Shown one piece after another: positions 35,234 to 44,389 of a DNA stretch of 64,000 nt. The number at the start of each line of letters is the position of its first letter. The first letter of the stretch is position 1. The DNA is from CAZJLN01 sp964540765 (GTDB lineage Bacteria > Chloroflexota > Anaerolineae > Anaerolineales > Anaerolineaceae). Below the pieces are notes generated by a model. That model was not told where the DNA came from. It worked only from the letters and a program-made list of their open reading frames with translations, and did not search any database. The stretch spans positions 13,744 to 77,743 of the forward strand of contig CAZINW010000007.1 in NCBI GenBank assembly GCA_964540765.1. Direction: 5' to 3'. Both the position numbers and the translations under genes were made by a program.

Positions 35234-35608
35234 GAAATATTGAACTCCTTGAAAATAGCATGGTTTCACACAGAGTGCGAAACTATCCTATTATATACTA
35301 ATTTAAAGGTGTTGGTCGGCAAGGTTACCCCGCCAAGGGAGCGGAGGCTACACCAACGGGCCTTGTATTCACATGGAGGTATTTGGCTTCTGAAGCCATC
35401 TTAAATCATTTAAAACACTCCGCTCTGCCTAACATGAAATTTAAAGCGGGTTTTTGCTTTCTTGTGTGGATCAATTGACCGTACCGGAGGCAGGGTGTAC
35501 AACCTTTGAGTGTAATGAGGTTTTTGTTTGAATATATAATTCACTATATACAAAACAAGTGATCTTATTGAGAAGAGATAACAAAAGCCAGGATCAAGGG
35601 AGTTCGAT
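35234..35608. other. Divergent intergenic region between DUF368 and copper ATPase genes
   Basis: No gene is seen. The part near 35285-35305 is AT-rich and probably holds the DUF368 promoter. The part at 35520-35560 contains an interrupted inverted repeat of the GTTTTTGT...TATATACAAAAC type that may be an operator for the ATPase gene. GGGAG lies six bases before ATG 35609. Confidence 0.4.
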
Positions 35609-37828
35609 ATGATGCTTGATAATGAACATCAGAATAGCGAGAGCAATAAGGACTCGATCTCGGTGCATCACCATCATATGATGAATGATCAAGCCGCACC
35701 TCAGCAGGAATCATCCGGGCACGCCCACAAGGATGACGCCATACATGAGCACGATCATGTGCATCCGGAAAGCCATAAGGACCACGAAGGTCATGAAGTC
35801 CATACTGAGTCCGGAGAACACAAAGACCACGAAGGGGCGCACACAGATCATACTGGACATGAGCAACTGTTCAAGCGCAAGTTCTGGGTTTCCCTGTTGT
35901 TGTCCATCCCAATTCTACTTTACAGCAGCGGTTTCCAGGCATTGCTTGGCTTTTCAATGCCGCAATTCCCGGGCAGCAATTGGATTGTGCCCCTCTTCGG
36001 GTTGATCATTTTCATTTATGGTGGCCTGCCCTTCCTTAATATGGCGAAGGACGAATTAAAGGAACGCAAGCCGGGCATGATGAGCCTCATCTCCCTGGCG
36101 ATCACCGTGGCGTTTGTCTACAGTTTTGCCACCCTGTTTCTGCCGGATCAGATGGATTTCTTCTGGGAACTTGCCACGCTGATCGACATCATGCTGCTTG
36201 GTCATTGGATTGAGATGCGCAGCGTGAGACAAGCTTCCGGTGCACTGAATGAGCTGGCAAAGCTGATCCCGGATACCGCCGATCGCATTCTTCAGAGTGA
36301 CAGCACAGAAACTGTGAAGGTTGGGGAACTTCGCAGTGGTGACCGCGTCCTGGTGCGCCCGGGTGCAAGCATCCCCGCGGATGGTGAGATCATCGAAGGT
36401 GAATCTTCGGTCAATGAAGCCATGATCAGCGGGGAATCCAAACCAGTGCACAAGCAGGTTGGGGCGCAGGTCATTGCCGGTTCGATCAATGGCGACGGCA
36501 GCTTGAGGGTACAGGTGACTGCCACGGGCGAACAAACTGCCCTGGCCGGCATCATGCGGCTTGTTAAGCAAGCGCAGCAATCTAAAAGCCCCACACAACT
36601 CCTGGCGGATAAGGCAGCCGGCTGGTTATTTTACGTTGCGCTGGGCGTGGCAGCGATCACTGCCATTGCCTGGATTATCGCAACAGGTTTCAACGTGGGC
36701 GTGATCGAACGGGTGGCAACTGTGTTGGTGATCGCCTGCCCGCATGCTTTGGGGTTGGCCATCCCCTTGGTCGTCGCCATCACCACCTCGATCGGTGCTT
36801 CCAACGGCATCCTGGTGCGTGACCGGCTGGCATTGGAAAAAATACGCGATGTGAATGTTGTATTGTTTGACAAGACTGGTACCCTCACGGAAGGGCGCTT
36901 TGGCGTGGTTGCCTCTGCTGTCACACCTGCGATGAGCGAGGCAGATGCACTTGCGCTGGCTGCGGCTGTGGAGGGTGATTCCGAACACACCATCGCCAAA
37001 GGCATCCGCAGGCAGGCTGAGGAGCAGGGGCTGGCGCTGCCTGCCACCTATGGTTTTGCATCCATCAAGGGACGCGGCATTGTAGCCCATACCCACGCAG
37101 GCAGGGCTTACGTCGGGGGACCGCGGCTGATTGAGATGCTGGAGGTTAAATTACCGGTTAAGTTGGAGGAATTTGAAACCCAAGCCAGCGCGAAGGGTCA
37201 GAGCGTCGTCCACTTGGCGCGGGCAGGGCATGATGGCAGCCATGCTGAAGTGGTGGCTTCCTTTGCCCTGTCGGATGTGATCCGACCGGAAAGTTATGAA
37301 GCCGTGCGGAAATTGAAAGAATTGGGGGTTGAGGTGTCCATGCTGACAGGGGATAGCCAGGGAGTGGCGGATGCCGTGGCGCATGACCTGGGTATTACCA
37401 CATACTTTGCCGAAGTGCTTCCTGAAAATAAGGATGCCAGGGTCAAAGAACTTCAGAGCCAGGGGAAGCGCGTGGCAATGGTGGGGGATGGCGTCAACGA
37501 TGCGCCGGCACTGACACGCGCGGATGTCGGGATTGCCATCGGCAGCGGCACCGATGTTGCCATTGAGTCTGCCGGCATTATCCTGGTGAAAAGTAACCCA
37601 ATGGACGTGGTAAAGACCCTTTCCCTCAGCCGTGCCAGCTATCGCAAGATGATCCAAAACCTGGTGTGGGCGGCGGGGTACAACGTGGTCGCTTTACCCC
37701 TGGCAGCCGGCGTCTTGGCGCCAGTCGGAGTCCTGCTTTCACCGGCAGTCGGGGCAATTCTAATGTCGCTCAGTACGATCATTGTAGCCATCAACGCACA
37801 ACTGCTGCGGCGCATAAGACTATCATGA
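35609..37828 (+). CDS. copB: CopB-like P1B-type copper-exporting ATPase with His-rich N-terminus
   Basis: A 739-residue heavy-metal ATPase. Residues 1-90 are a His-rich metal-binding tail (HHHHM, HEHDHVHPESHKDHEG) in place of CxxC domains. Metal-site motifs are those of the P1B-3 (CopB) group: CPHALGLAIP in helix 6, GYNVVALPLA in helix 7 and MSLSTIIVAINA in helix 8. The phosphorylated residue is Asp421 in DKTGTLTEG; TGES is present as ISGES, and GDGVNDAPAL lies in the hinge. It likely exports Cu(I)/Cu(II) or Ag. No copper chaperone or CopY gene lies next to it. Confidence 0.93.
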   Translation: MMLDNEHQNSESNKDSISVHHHHMMNDQAAPQQESSGHAHKDDAIHEHDHVHPESHKDHEGHEVHTESGEHKDHEGAHTDHTGHEQLFKRKFWVSLLLSIPILLYSSGFQALLGFSMPQFPGSNWIVPLFGLIIFIYGGLPFLNMAKDELKERKPGMMSLISLAITVAFVYSFATLFLPDQMDFFWELATLIDIMLLGHWIEMRSVRQASGALNELAKLIPDTADRILQSDSTETVKVGELRSGDRVLVRPGASIPADGEIIEGESSVNEAMISGESKPVHKQVGAQVIAGSINGDGSLRVQVTATGEQTALAGIMRLVKQAQQSKSPTQLLADKAAGWLFYVALGVAAITAIAWIIATGFNVGVIERVATVLVIACPHALGLAIPLVVAITTSIGASNGILVRDRLALEKIRDVNVVLFDKTGTLTEGRFGVVASAVTPAMSEADALALAAAVEGDSEHTIAKGIRRQAEEQGLALPATYGFASIKGRGIVAHTHAGRAYVGGPRLIEMLEVKLPVKLEEFETQASAKGQSVVHLARAGHDGSHAEVVASFALSDVIRPESYEAVRKLKELGVEVSMLTGDSQGVADAVAHDLGITTYFAEVLPENKDARVKELQSQGKRVAMVGDGVNDAPALTRADVGIAIGSGTDVAIESAGIILVKSNPMDVVKTLSLSRASYRKMIQNLVWAAGYNVVALPLAAGVLAPVGVLLSPAVGAILMSLSTIIVAINAQLLRRIRLS

Positions 37829-37852
37829 CTGCCTCATCCTGATCCAGCATCT

Positions 37853-39988
37853 TTAACTGTTCCCGTTGATATCAAGCTTATCACTCGCCGATAAGAAAAC
37901 TTCATTCGTAATGGGAATGCCAACGTCTTCCTGGGTGTGATAGCGCCAGTTACGCAATAAATGATGGACTTCAACAGAACCCATCACTGGCATACCCGTT
38001 ACAGGGAAGTTGGAGGGATGGAAGATGAACGGAAAGCTCTGTGGCCCACCCAAACCTCCATGATGTCCCACCTGATCCTCAAAGCCACTCAATATTTCGT
38101 TGATTGGATCATAGCTGGTATTGACAATGATGTCAGGACAATTGGAAAAACTGCATTCACGTTTTAATAAGCTGGCTGCATTGGGTGAATAATCTCCAAG
38201 AGGATTTTTTCCTTCGAAGACATCATTGGCTAAATAGTAAATGCCATCTTTGCCCAGGATGATATCTCCAAATTCTGAGGAGTGTACAAGCACAAAACCG
38301 ATGCCAGGATGATTGACCAAATTTGGGATGAGATTCGGATAAATGTTCTGAATGACCTCATACGGCAGGCGCTGATCCGAATTGGTGAAGTAAATCAACC
38401 CCGTACATCCTGACCCGATCACAACTAGGGATTCATCATCAGAAAGCCTGCCATTACAAGCATCAGCCTCTGCCATCCTGCCCGGATCATTTTCCCTGAA
38501 CGCTCTGAGGGATTTGCTGTACAGCATGGTTTGCAGCACCCTGGCAGTTCGGGTTTTACTGTTAATCGAGTCGCTTAAAAAAGCCTTGATTTTATCGCTT
38601 GTTTCACTTGTGCTGTCGGTTACAAAAAGTTTACTCTCCTCGTTGATCGAGCCCTTCACCAGTTGTTTCAGTGTAATGCCGTATGTGTTATGGAACGCGC
38701 CCCCATTACTCTGTCCATGGTCAGAAAGTACAACAATTTGGTAAGGACGTGGGGCATGCCGGGCGACATACTCCAGTCGGGCAAAAAATTGGTCAATTTC
38801 TGCCAGGGTTTGATATGCCTCAGCACTCTCAACACCTGTATAATGTCCGACGCCATCATAACCGGCATAGGTGGCATATATGGCAGGGACGCCGCGTAAA
38901 AGATCTCCACTAACTAAATAAGTTGTTAATCCCTGTAAAAGATGACAATCTGCCGCGCGGGAAAAAGCATACAAAAAATTGCGGGAGCCAACTCTAAATT
39001 TATCCTTGCGTATTTTTTGCAGGATTGACTGGCACCATTCCATCAATATGCCAACAATAAAACTGATCACCAGGCGGACAATAATGAATGGATTGATCAA
39101 ATAAAGATACAATCGCGGACCTTTGCCATGTCTTTGATCCAGCACAGTGCTGATGGTAAACATGGATTCTTTGGCATCTCCTGAGAACATGTTGCCGCGT
39201 GATGCTCCCCCAATTGCAAGGAGACCCTCTCCATTACTCAAACGTTTTTCAAGTGAAGACGCCTCCCAAAAATTACCTGATCGGATCGTTCTCTTCAAAC
39301 TGCGATCCCACCAGCGGTAAGCCGGAATATTATTGTTATTTCCAAGCAGAATTCCAGATTGGATGGCACCGGTCTGAGATGTAAAGTCTGTCTCCCACCC
39401 AAGAATTTTGTGGGAGCCTTCATCATACCAGCGCTTAAGCGTGGGCATTTTATTTTTTTGCAAAGCCTTTCTAAAAACATGTTCACTCAACCCATCAATT
39501 TCAAGAAATAGTATGCCTGGTTTGTCTGTTTTCTCTGGATTTCCGTGTTTGCTGACAAGCTTGCGTGTAATTTGTTTATCAAACTGCTGATCGATATCCA
39601 GGGATAGATAGCCTGCCAGAATGACACTGACAGCAGTCAGGATCATTGTGATCCAGAAGCCAGTACTGAAATCAACAATCAAAATGCCCGGCACCAGGTT
39701 TCCCAAGAATATAAGACCCCCTACTGTTAGTACGAATGAAAATAAGGGATAAAGCCAGGCTGGAAGATATGAGAAGAAATTGATAAATAGCCACCAGTAA
39801 GTCACCTGCGAGATGATAAAGGCGATCATAAATCCAATCACACTGGAAAGTGATTGAATTTGCAGACCTGGCATCCACAGACCGAGAAGTGTCAAAGTGA
39901 TGCCCAGCGCTAGAATAATGATGATGGAATGCCTGATGCTTTGTCTAATGCTCATGGTCGATCCCAATTTTGATTTATGAGGTGTCAT
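37853..39988 (-). CDS. Membrane-anchored type I phosphodiesterase/nucleotide pyrophosphatase-like protein
   Basis: A 711-residue protein. The first 150 residues hold four membrane segments resembling a phage-holin-like membrane domain. The rest is an alkaline-phosphatase-superfamily domain: LFLEIDGLSEHVFRKAL gives the first metal Asp, DFTSQTGAIQSGILLGNN the probable nucleophile, YDGVGHYTGV a metal Asp and His, and VVLSDHGQSNG the second Asp-His pair. A later HHGGLGG adds another metal His. An ATG at 39955 (MSIRQSIRH) is an alternative start. The substrate may be a nucleotide or lipid-linked phosphodiester. Confidence 0.85.
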   Translation of the reverse strand: MTPHKSKLGSTMSIRQSIRHSIIIILALGITLTLLGLWMPGLQIQSLSSVIGFMIAFIISQVTYWWLFINFFSYLPAWLYPLFSFVLTVGGLIFLGNLVPGILIVDFSTGFWITMILTAVSVILAGYLSLDIDQQFDKQITRKLVSKHGNPEKTDKPGILFLEIDGLSEHVFRKALQKNKMPTLKRWYDEGSHKILGWETDFTSQTGAIQSGILLGNNNNIPAYRWWDRSLKRTIRSGNFWEASSLEKRLSNGEGLLAIGGASRGNMFSGDAKESMFTISTVLDQRHGKGPRLYLYLINPFIIVRLVISFIVGILMEWCQSILQKIRKDKFRVGSRNFLYAFSRAADCHLLQGLTTYLVSGDLLRGVPAIYATYAGYDGVGHYTGVESAEAYQTLAEIDQFFARLEYVARHAPRPYQIVVLSDHGQSNGGAFHNTYGITLKQLVKGSINEESKLFVTDSTSETSDKIKAFLSDSINSKTRTARVLQTMLYSKSLRAFRENDPGRMAEADACNGRLSDDESLVVIGSGCTGLIYFTNSDQRLPYEVIQNIYPNLIPNLVNHPGIGFVLVHSSEFGDIILGKDGIYYLANDVFEGKNPLGDYSPNAASLLKRECSFSNCPDIIVNTSYDPINEILSGFEDQVGHHGGLGGPQSFPFIFHPSNFPVTGMPVMGSVEVHHLLRNWRYHTQEDVGIPITNEVFLSASDKLDINGNS

Positions 39989-40113
39989 TTTGCCAGATTG
40001 TAAACTACCCGTATCGCTGTATTATTTACTTTCCTGTCTGAATGCCAGATGATTTTGACATTCAGGTATGGCAGTTATCCTGTGAATGTGCCTGATCATC
40101 TCTGGCATTTTTT

Positions 40114-40695
40114 TCAGAAGAGTTTGATCAACTCATTGCCACCATATGCAACGAATGCCGCACCGATCACATTTGTAACAAATGTGGTCCATGTATATAA
40201 GAAAAATGGGACGCGATAAGCCCCGCAGACAAAGCTGAGACCTTTCGGTCCGCCTGGGACTGCCCTGCCAGCCAGTAAAAAAATGGGGGAATTGATCGGG
40301 AGCTTGCCCAGCTTGAAGGGTAACTTGGCTCTCTTTTCTTCGAAATCAACCACATCACCAATCGATTTTCCAACCTGATAATGCACAAATGCCGCTAAAG
40401 TATTTCCCGAAGTTGTTAAAATCAAGGTCGGAAGTGGTCCAATTAAGACAGAGATAAATATGGCAAATGGAACAGTGGGGATAAAAGTGACACTGAGGAC
40501 GAAATTGACTACGAAACTGATGAGCACAGCCAGTTCTTTGTTCTGGATAATAAAATTCTTTATATCTGACAAATCGAATTTAATCAATGCAATAATGACT
40601 AAAATGAAGAACAATGCTATCACAAATACTTTTAAGGTTTTGTTCGAGCTGGAAGACTTCAAATTATTTTTCACAAGACTTATTAACTGATTCAT
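40114..40695 (-). CDS. VTT-domain (DedA/TVP38-like) membrane protein
   Basis: A 193-residue protein with a first membrane helix near residues 22-40 and a VTT domain. FIPTVPFAIFISVLIGPLPTLILTTSGNTLAAFVHYQVGKSIGD contains the re-entrant-loop region with the Pro and Gly residues of the family, and AGRAVPGGPKGLSFVCGAYRVPF the second, Arg-containing half. DedA/VTT proteins flip or recycle lipids, including undecaprenyl phosphate. AGGAG precedes the ATG. It follows a tRNA-like element on the same strand. Confidence 0.82.
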   Translation of the reverse strand: MNQLISLVKNNLKSSSSNKTLKVFVIALFFILVIIALIKFDLSDIKNFIIQNKELAVLISFVVNFVLSVTFIPTVPFAIFISVLIGPLPTLILTTSGNTLAAFVHYQVGKSIGDVVDFEEKRAKLPFKLGKLPINSPIFLLAGRAVPGGPKGLSFVCGAYRVPFFLYTWTTFVTNVIGAAFVAYGGNELIKLF

Positions 40696-40750
40696 CCATC
40701 TCCTCTAAAATAATACATCAGGAGCCATATCCTTAAGTATAAAGATTAAA

Positions 40751-40820
40751 CGGTCATCCCAACAGGAGTTGAACCTGTTTGCCAGGCCTGAAAAGCCCAG
40801 CAGCCTGACCGGGCGGGATG
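40751..40820 (-). tRNA. Degenerate tRNA-Glu(UUC)-like gene with shortened D-arm
   Basis: Read on the minus strand, 40820 to 40751. Acceptor arms CATCCCG and TGGGATG pair over seven bases with one G-U. The T-arm ACAGG-TTCAACT-CCTGT is canonical. The anticodon arm TGGGC-TTTTCAG-GCCTG has a seven-base loop with U33, anticodon TTC and A37. The variable region is GCAA. The D-arm retains GGTCAGG as in tRNA-Glu but is about six bases short, giving 67 bases before the ACCG end instead of 73. CCA is not encoded. Base 1 is C, unusual for tRNA-Glu. It is probably a pseudogene or tRNA-like RNA. A palindrome (40825-40844) lies four bases before its 5' end. Confidence 0.55.
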
Positions 40821-40883
40821 AACATTTCTCCAGCCCTGGAGAAACTAAAGCGGCAGCCCTGTCGCATTTGAGGGGATCATGAC

Positions 40884-41735
40884 CTAATTATATTGTGCTT
40901 CACTGTGCCATGCTGCAATCGCCATCCTGGCTTTCTTATAACCCGCATCGATCAATTCCTGATAATTGCTAAAATCCCAGATTGGCAGCGTTGTCAGCCC
41001 GCGAAACTCAATACAGTGAACCGGGACACCATTTGTTTCAGCCAATGCCTCTTCCAGGGAAATATGTCTCCGGCTCATCGCATAAGAAAATTTTCCCAAG
41101 TACTCCGAGAAGGTCAGATCTTCTCCAGTTGTTGTAATGGGGTTATCCATGTCAAGGGCAAAGATCTCTGTCGCGCCCATCCTGAGCGCAGGTTCAATCG
41201 GGAGATTACTGAAAGCCCCACCATCAATGATCAATTGACCATCTTTCTTTAAAGGCACGAACCAGGGTGGTATGGCAATTGATGAAAGCAGTCCATCCAA
41301 AACAAAGTCGTCCAAATTCTGACCATGAATGACCGGCTGACCAGTTTCAATGTTTGCGCTGATCAGAGCCAGCCGCACCTGGGAAATCTGGTTAAATTGC
41401 AGGTCAGGTGTGATCCCCTGGGATATGAAGAAACCTGAAGATTTCTTACGTGACCGATCACTGGGATGACCAACCATAGCCTTAAGGATCACTTGTGAGA
41501 CCCGTGGATCCAGGATCTGGGCACTCGATACTTCCTTCCATGCCTTTTCAAGGTGATTGAGACCATTCAAGTCATAGCCAAAAAGCGCAAGACTGACGGC
41601 ATTTACCGCACCAATGGATGTCCCTACCAGGAGGTCTGGCACAATTCCAGCCTCGTATAATGCGCGTAATGCTCCGACCTGCAGTGCGCCACGCGATCCA
41701 CCTCCTCCCAAAACAAATGCCGTGCATTTTTTCAT
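40884..41735 (-). CDS. Patatin-like phospholipase
   Basis: About 283 residues from MKKCTAFVLGGGG. The oxyanion-hole motif GGGGSRG lies at the start, GTSIG carries the nucleophilic Ser and IDGGAFSNLP the catalytic Asp, giving the Ser-Asp dyad of the family. I use the ATG at 41735, where the patatin domain begins, rather than 41753. No signal peptide is present, so it is a cytoplasmic or membrane-associated lipid acyl hydrolase. It lies 80 bp after the radical SAM gene on the same strand, with the VTT lipid-transport protein further on, suggesting a membrane-lipid theme. Confidence 0.88.
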   Translation of the reverse strand: MKKCTAFVLGGGGSRGALQVGALRALYEAGIVPDLLVGTSIGAVNAVSLALFGYDLNGLNHLEKAWKEVSSAQILDPRVSQVILKAMVGHPSDRSRKKSSGFFISQGITPDLQFNQISQVRLALISANIETGQPVIHGQNLDDFVLDGLLSSIAIPPWFVPLKKDGQLIIDGGAFSNLPIEPALRMGATEIFALDMDNPITTTGEDLTFSEYLGKFSYAMSRRHISLEEALAETNGVPVHCIEFRGLTTLPIWDFSNYQELIDAGYKKARMAIAAWHSEAQYN

Positions 41736-41814
41736 ATTTCCAACGTGTATCATTTTGCATCCGCCAGCATGTAAGCTTTCATCATCAATATAATAATTAC
41801 CGGTCTTTGTTTTA

Positions 41815-43386
41815 TCAATCTGATGCTGCTTCCTCAGCCTGCAAAACCGTACTGATATCCACGAGAGTATCTTTTTTATCTACGGATGGAATTTCTGGCA
41901 ATGGGGCAAGCAATTCATCCTTGGCAGCCTTGCGGCGCATGTAGTGGTTTTCCCATATACTGGACATAATTGCTTCATACTGCTTGTTATAAACAACCAA
42001 TCCACGCGTGTATTCCGGGTCAATCAGTGTCTCTGCCGCGTTGGTATCGGTCGGCTCTGGTTCATATTGACGCAGTAATTGTTCCAATTCATCATGATGA
42101 TCGCGGTTGGGGCAGGGTGCCAGGTAGTTGCGATTATTCTTCTTAAAATCATATTGCCAACTACGCACCGATTTGAAGAATGGATTCAGCCAGACGTCGT
42201 TCAGAGTCTCGCCCCGCGCATAGATGTCCCTGATATTGACAGGGGAATAAGGCACAAACACACATGGGCTTATGGCACCATTCCAATCAATGTAGAAATA
42301 CCCTCCGTTGCCGTGACCGCCGGCTGAAAGACAACCATCCACACAAGTTCCGTGGTTCCAGAAGTCAGCCAGGAAGAAACGGCGCTCCCGTACAATTTCC
42401 CATGAACGTTTCCACATCCAGGCTCGTTGTTCTGGAGTTACCATCAAGTCGAGCGTGAATGAGCGCCCAATTGGCATGTATTGGAAAAGCCAGGCAAATA
42501 ACGCACCTTTCTGCATAAAGAAATCAATGAATTCTTCTGAAAGAATTTCTTCCGCATTGTGGCACGTTCCAGTCAATGAAAGACCGTATGGCACACCATC
42601 CTTATTCAAGCGCTCCATGGTTTCCAGGATCTTGTCAAATACACCTGCACCTCTGCGCTCGTCGGTGCGTTCCTTCCAGCCTTCAACTGAAATGCATAAG
42701 AGCATGTTACCTGCTTCAGCAAGTTGCTTGCTGACTTTCTCATTGATGAGGGTGGCATTGGTGTAAGCCATAAAGAAGCAGTCTTGGTGTTTTTCAATCA
42801 ACTCAAGCAGTCCTTTACCTTCGGATCGGTATGCAAAAGGTTCACCACCGCTGATCACAAAAAATCGTGTTCCCCACAATGTTTTGGCTTCTTCAATCAT
42901 GCGGTCGACAATGCTCCATTCAAGCGCGTTTTTCTGGTTATCCGAATCAGCATAACAACCAGTGCAGCGAAGATTACAGGCTTTCCCCGGGCTGATCAAG
43001 AGGAAACTGGGCGAACGTGCACCATACTTTGCTGCAAATTGATCACGGGGTTCCGCATCACCCCGGTCAATAAAGAGAGTTTTGACCAGGATTTGAAGCA
43101 TCCCGCGTAAATAAGCGTCAGAGAGATGATGCTCATCAAGGGCACGATTAATCGACCCCATGATTGCCAAACCCATTGCTGTACGATCATCCTGAATGCT
43201 TGGGTAAATATCAGGGTCTGAGCGGGACTCCTTTAGCTGGCTGAACATGAACTTCTCCACCTCACTTACGATCATCTTGCGGATGAGAGGGTTCTTAACC
43301 ATTTTGACCAGTTGAGGAGTTGAAGCTGTGGATACTTTCTTTAAAGCATCCTGTAAAACTTTTGGCAATTTCAGTTCATTTTCCAT
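41815..43386 (-). CDS. Radical SAM protein with SPASM-like C-terminus (paralogue 1)
   Basis: A 523-residue protein. Residues 1-130 are a helical N-terminal domain. The radical SAM cluster motif is C137-NLR-C141-TG-C144. FVISGGEPFAYR is the SAM-binding GGEP motif and CISVEGWKERTD the following strand. The C-terminal part holds further Cys residues (VDGCLSAGGHGNGG, SPCVFVPYSP, APCPNRDHH) that could bind auxiliary Fe-S clusters as in SPASM/twitch enzymes. A paralogue with the same layout lies at 54550-56097 inside the dehydratase-like cluster. The substrate is unknown; no peptide precursor is recognisable nearby. Confidence 0.88.
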   Translation of the reverse strand: MENELKLPKVLQDALKKVSTASTPQLVKMVKNPLIRKMIVSEVEKFMFSQLKESRSDPDIYPSIQDDRTAMGLAIMGSINRALDEHHLSDAYLRGMLQILVKTLFIDRGDAEPRDQFAAKYGARSPSFLLISPGKACNLRCTGCYADSDNQKNALEWSIVDRMIEEAKTLWGTRFFVISGGEPFAYRSEGKGLLELIEKHQDCFFMAYTNATLINEKVSKQLAEAGNMLLCISVEGWKERTDERRGAGVFDKILETMERLNKDGVPYGLSLTGTCHNAEEILSEEFIDFFMQKGALFAWLFQYMPIGRSFTLDLMVTPEQRAWMWKRSWEIVRERRFFLADFWNHGTCVDGCLSAGGHGNGGYFYIDWNGAISPCVFVPYSPVNIRDIYARGETLNDVWLNPFFKSVRSWQYDFKKNNRNYLAPCPNRDHHDELEQLLRQYEPEPTDTNAAETLIDPEYTRGLVVYNKQYEAIMSSIWENHYMRRKAAKDELLAPLPEIPSVDKKDTLVDISTVLQAEEAASD

Positions 43387-43575
43387 ATTAATTCCTTTTC
43401 TTGATTTTGAAGTCCAACTATCTGTTATTGATATTATTAATTCAAGCCGGACTTCTTTCCAATTTATAAATGCTGATCCCTTGCAGTATTTCTGGATTGG
43501 ATTTCAGCACCACATTTTCAATTTTTCGATCTACTATTCTTTCATTTTATTTGGCGAACGCTTTGAAAGGCTGCT

Positions 43576-43920
43576 TTAGTCCAGCCTATAGGTACTTACT
43601 TTGTTTTTGGCAGACTTGCTGACCTTTATCTTAATTATATCTTTAATAAATCCCTTATAGCCAGTTAATAACGCTGTTGCGGCACCGATGATCCAGCACC
43701 AGGTGGCGGCGGCAGTTCCGGAGAAGCCGAATATCCAGGGCGACACGAAAATGACCAGACCGACAATCGCAGCCCATTTATAGGATTTTAAAGTAGCAAG
43801 AATGGCTATGATCAAACCACTGATAAGGCTGAACCAGAGTAGTCCTCCCTGCCCGCTATATCCGGACATGAATGGTGCTAGGAATAAAAGCGCACCTAAA
43901 ATAATTGTCACCCATTTCAT
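43576..43920 (-). CDS. SPW-repeat membrane protein
   Basis: A 114-residue protein with four membrane segments. VGLVIFVSPWIFGFSG contains the SPW motif; the first repeat reads GALLFLAPFMSGYSG. AAAGGAGG lies seven bases before ATG 43920, so the upstream in-frame extension is not part of the gene. The C-terminus is Lys-rich and cytoplasmic. Function is unknown. Such proteins are common in soil bacteria. Confidence 0.8.
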   Translation of the reverse strand: MKWVTIILGALLFLAPFMSGYSGQGGLLWFSLISGLIIAILATLKSYKWAAIVGLVIFVSPWIFGFSGTAAATWCWIIGAATALLTGYKGFIKDIIKIKVSKSAKNKVSTYRLD

Positions 43921-43997
43921 AAATAATCCTCCTTTTGTGAAAATATTTATGTTCATTAATTTGACCATCTGCTGCTTTTATTTTTGCAGACGGGGAT

Positions 43998-44210
43998 CTA
44001 GCCTTCAGTTGATTGGTCGCACTGTTTTTCAGTCTCTGGTGCTTCCTCCTTACCTTTGATTTTTTCCTCTTTTGGATCTTCTGATCCATCTGTTCCTTGA
44101 TGGAAATTTACTTTTTGAGTTTCTGTGATTAATATCTCAGGTTCTTGTCGGAGTTTAATCCTTCCGGCAAACCTTTTTAGAAATCGATCACTGATGAGAC
44201 CACGCATCAT
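43998..44210 (-). CDS. Possible small charged protein, unknown
   Basis: A 70-residue reading frame with an N-terminal basic helix (MMRGLISDRFLKRFAGRIKL) and a Glu/Lys-rich C-terminal tail. A weak CAGGG lies six bases before the ATG pair. It fits the gap between the LuxR-type regulator and the SPW protein on the same strand. I recognise no family, and it may not be expressed. Confidence 0.35.
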   Translation of the reverse strand: MMRGLISDRFLKRFAGRIKLRQEPEILITETQKVNFHQGTDGSEDPKEEKIKGKEEAPETEKQCDQSTEG

Positions 44211-44389
44211 AATTAGCCCTGAAATCCTTTCTAAAATTTTTCATCCCATTTGGAGACAAACCAATCCATGGATACTCCGAGGGAAAATCTAACAAATGTT
44301 GGATTTTGTTATGATAAAGATATCAATTTATAGAAATGTTGTCATGTATCGAAAGTGCTATTAAAGTGTCATTTATCGGAAGATTTCGA

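Noticed and set aside
35609..35880. His-rich stretch as a separate metallochaperone
   Set aside because: It is in frame with and directly continuous with the copper ATPase, as in CopB proteins.
40825..40844. Palindrome TTTCTCCAG-CC-CTGGAGAAA as terminator of the patatin gene
   Set aside because: It has only a two-base gap at its centre and no T-run on the minus strand; it may be an operator or processing signal for the adjacent tRNA-like element, so it is left unassigned.
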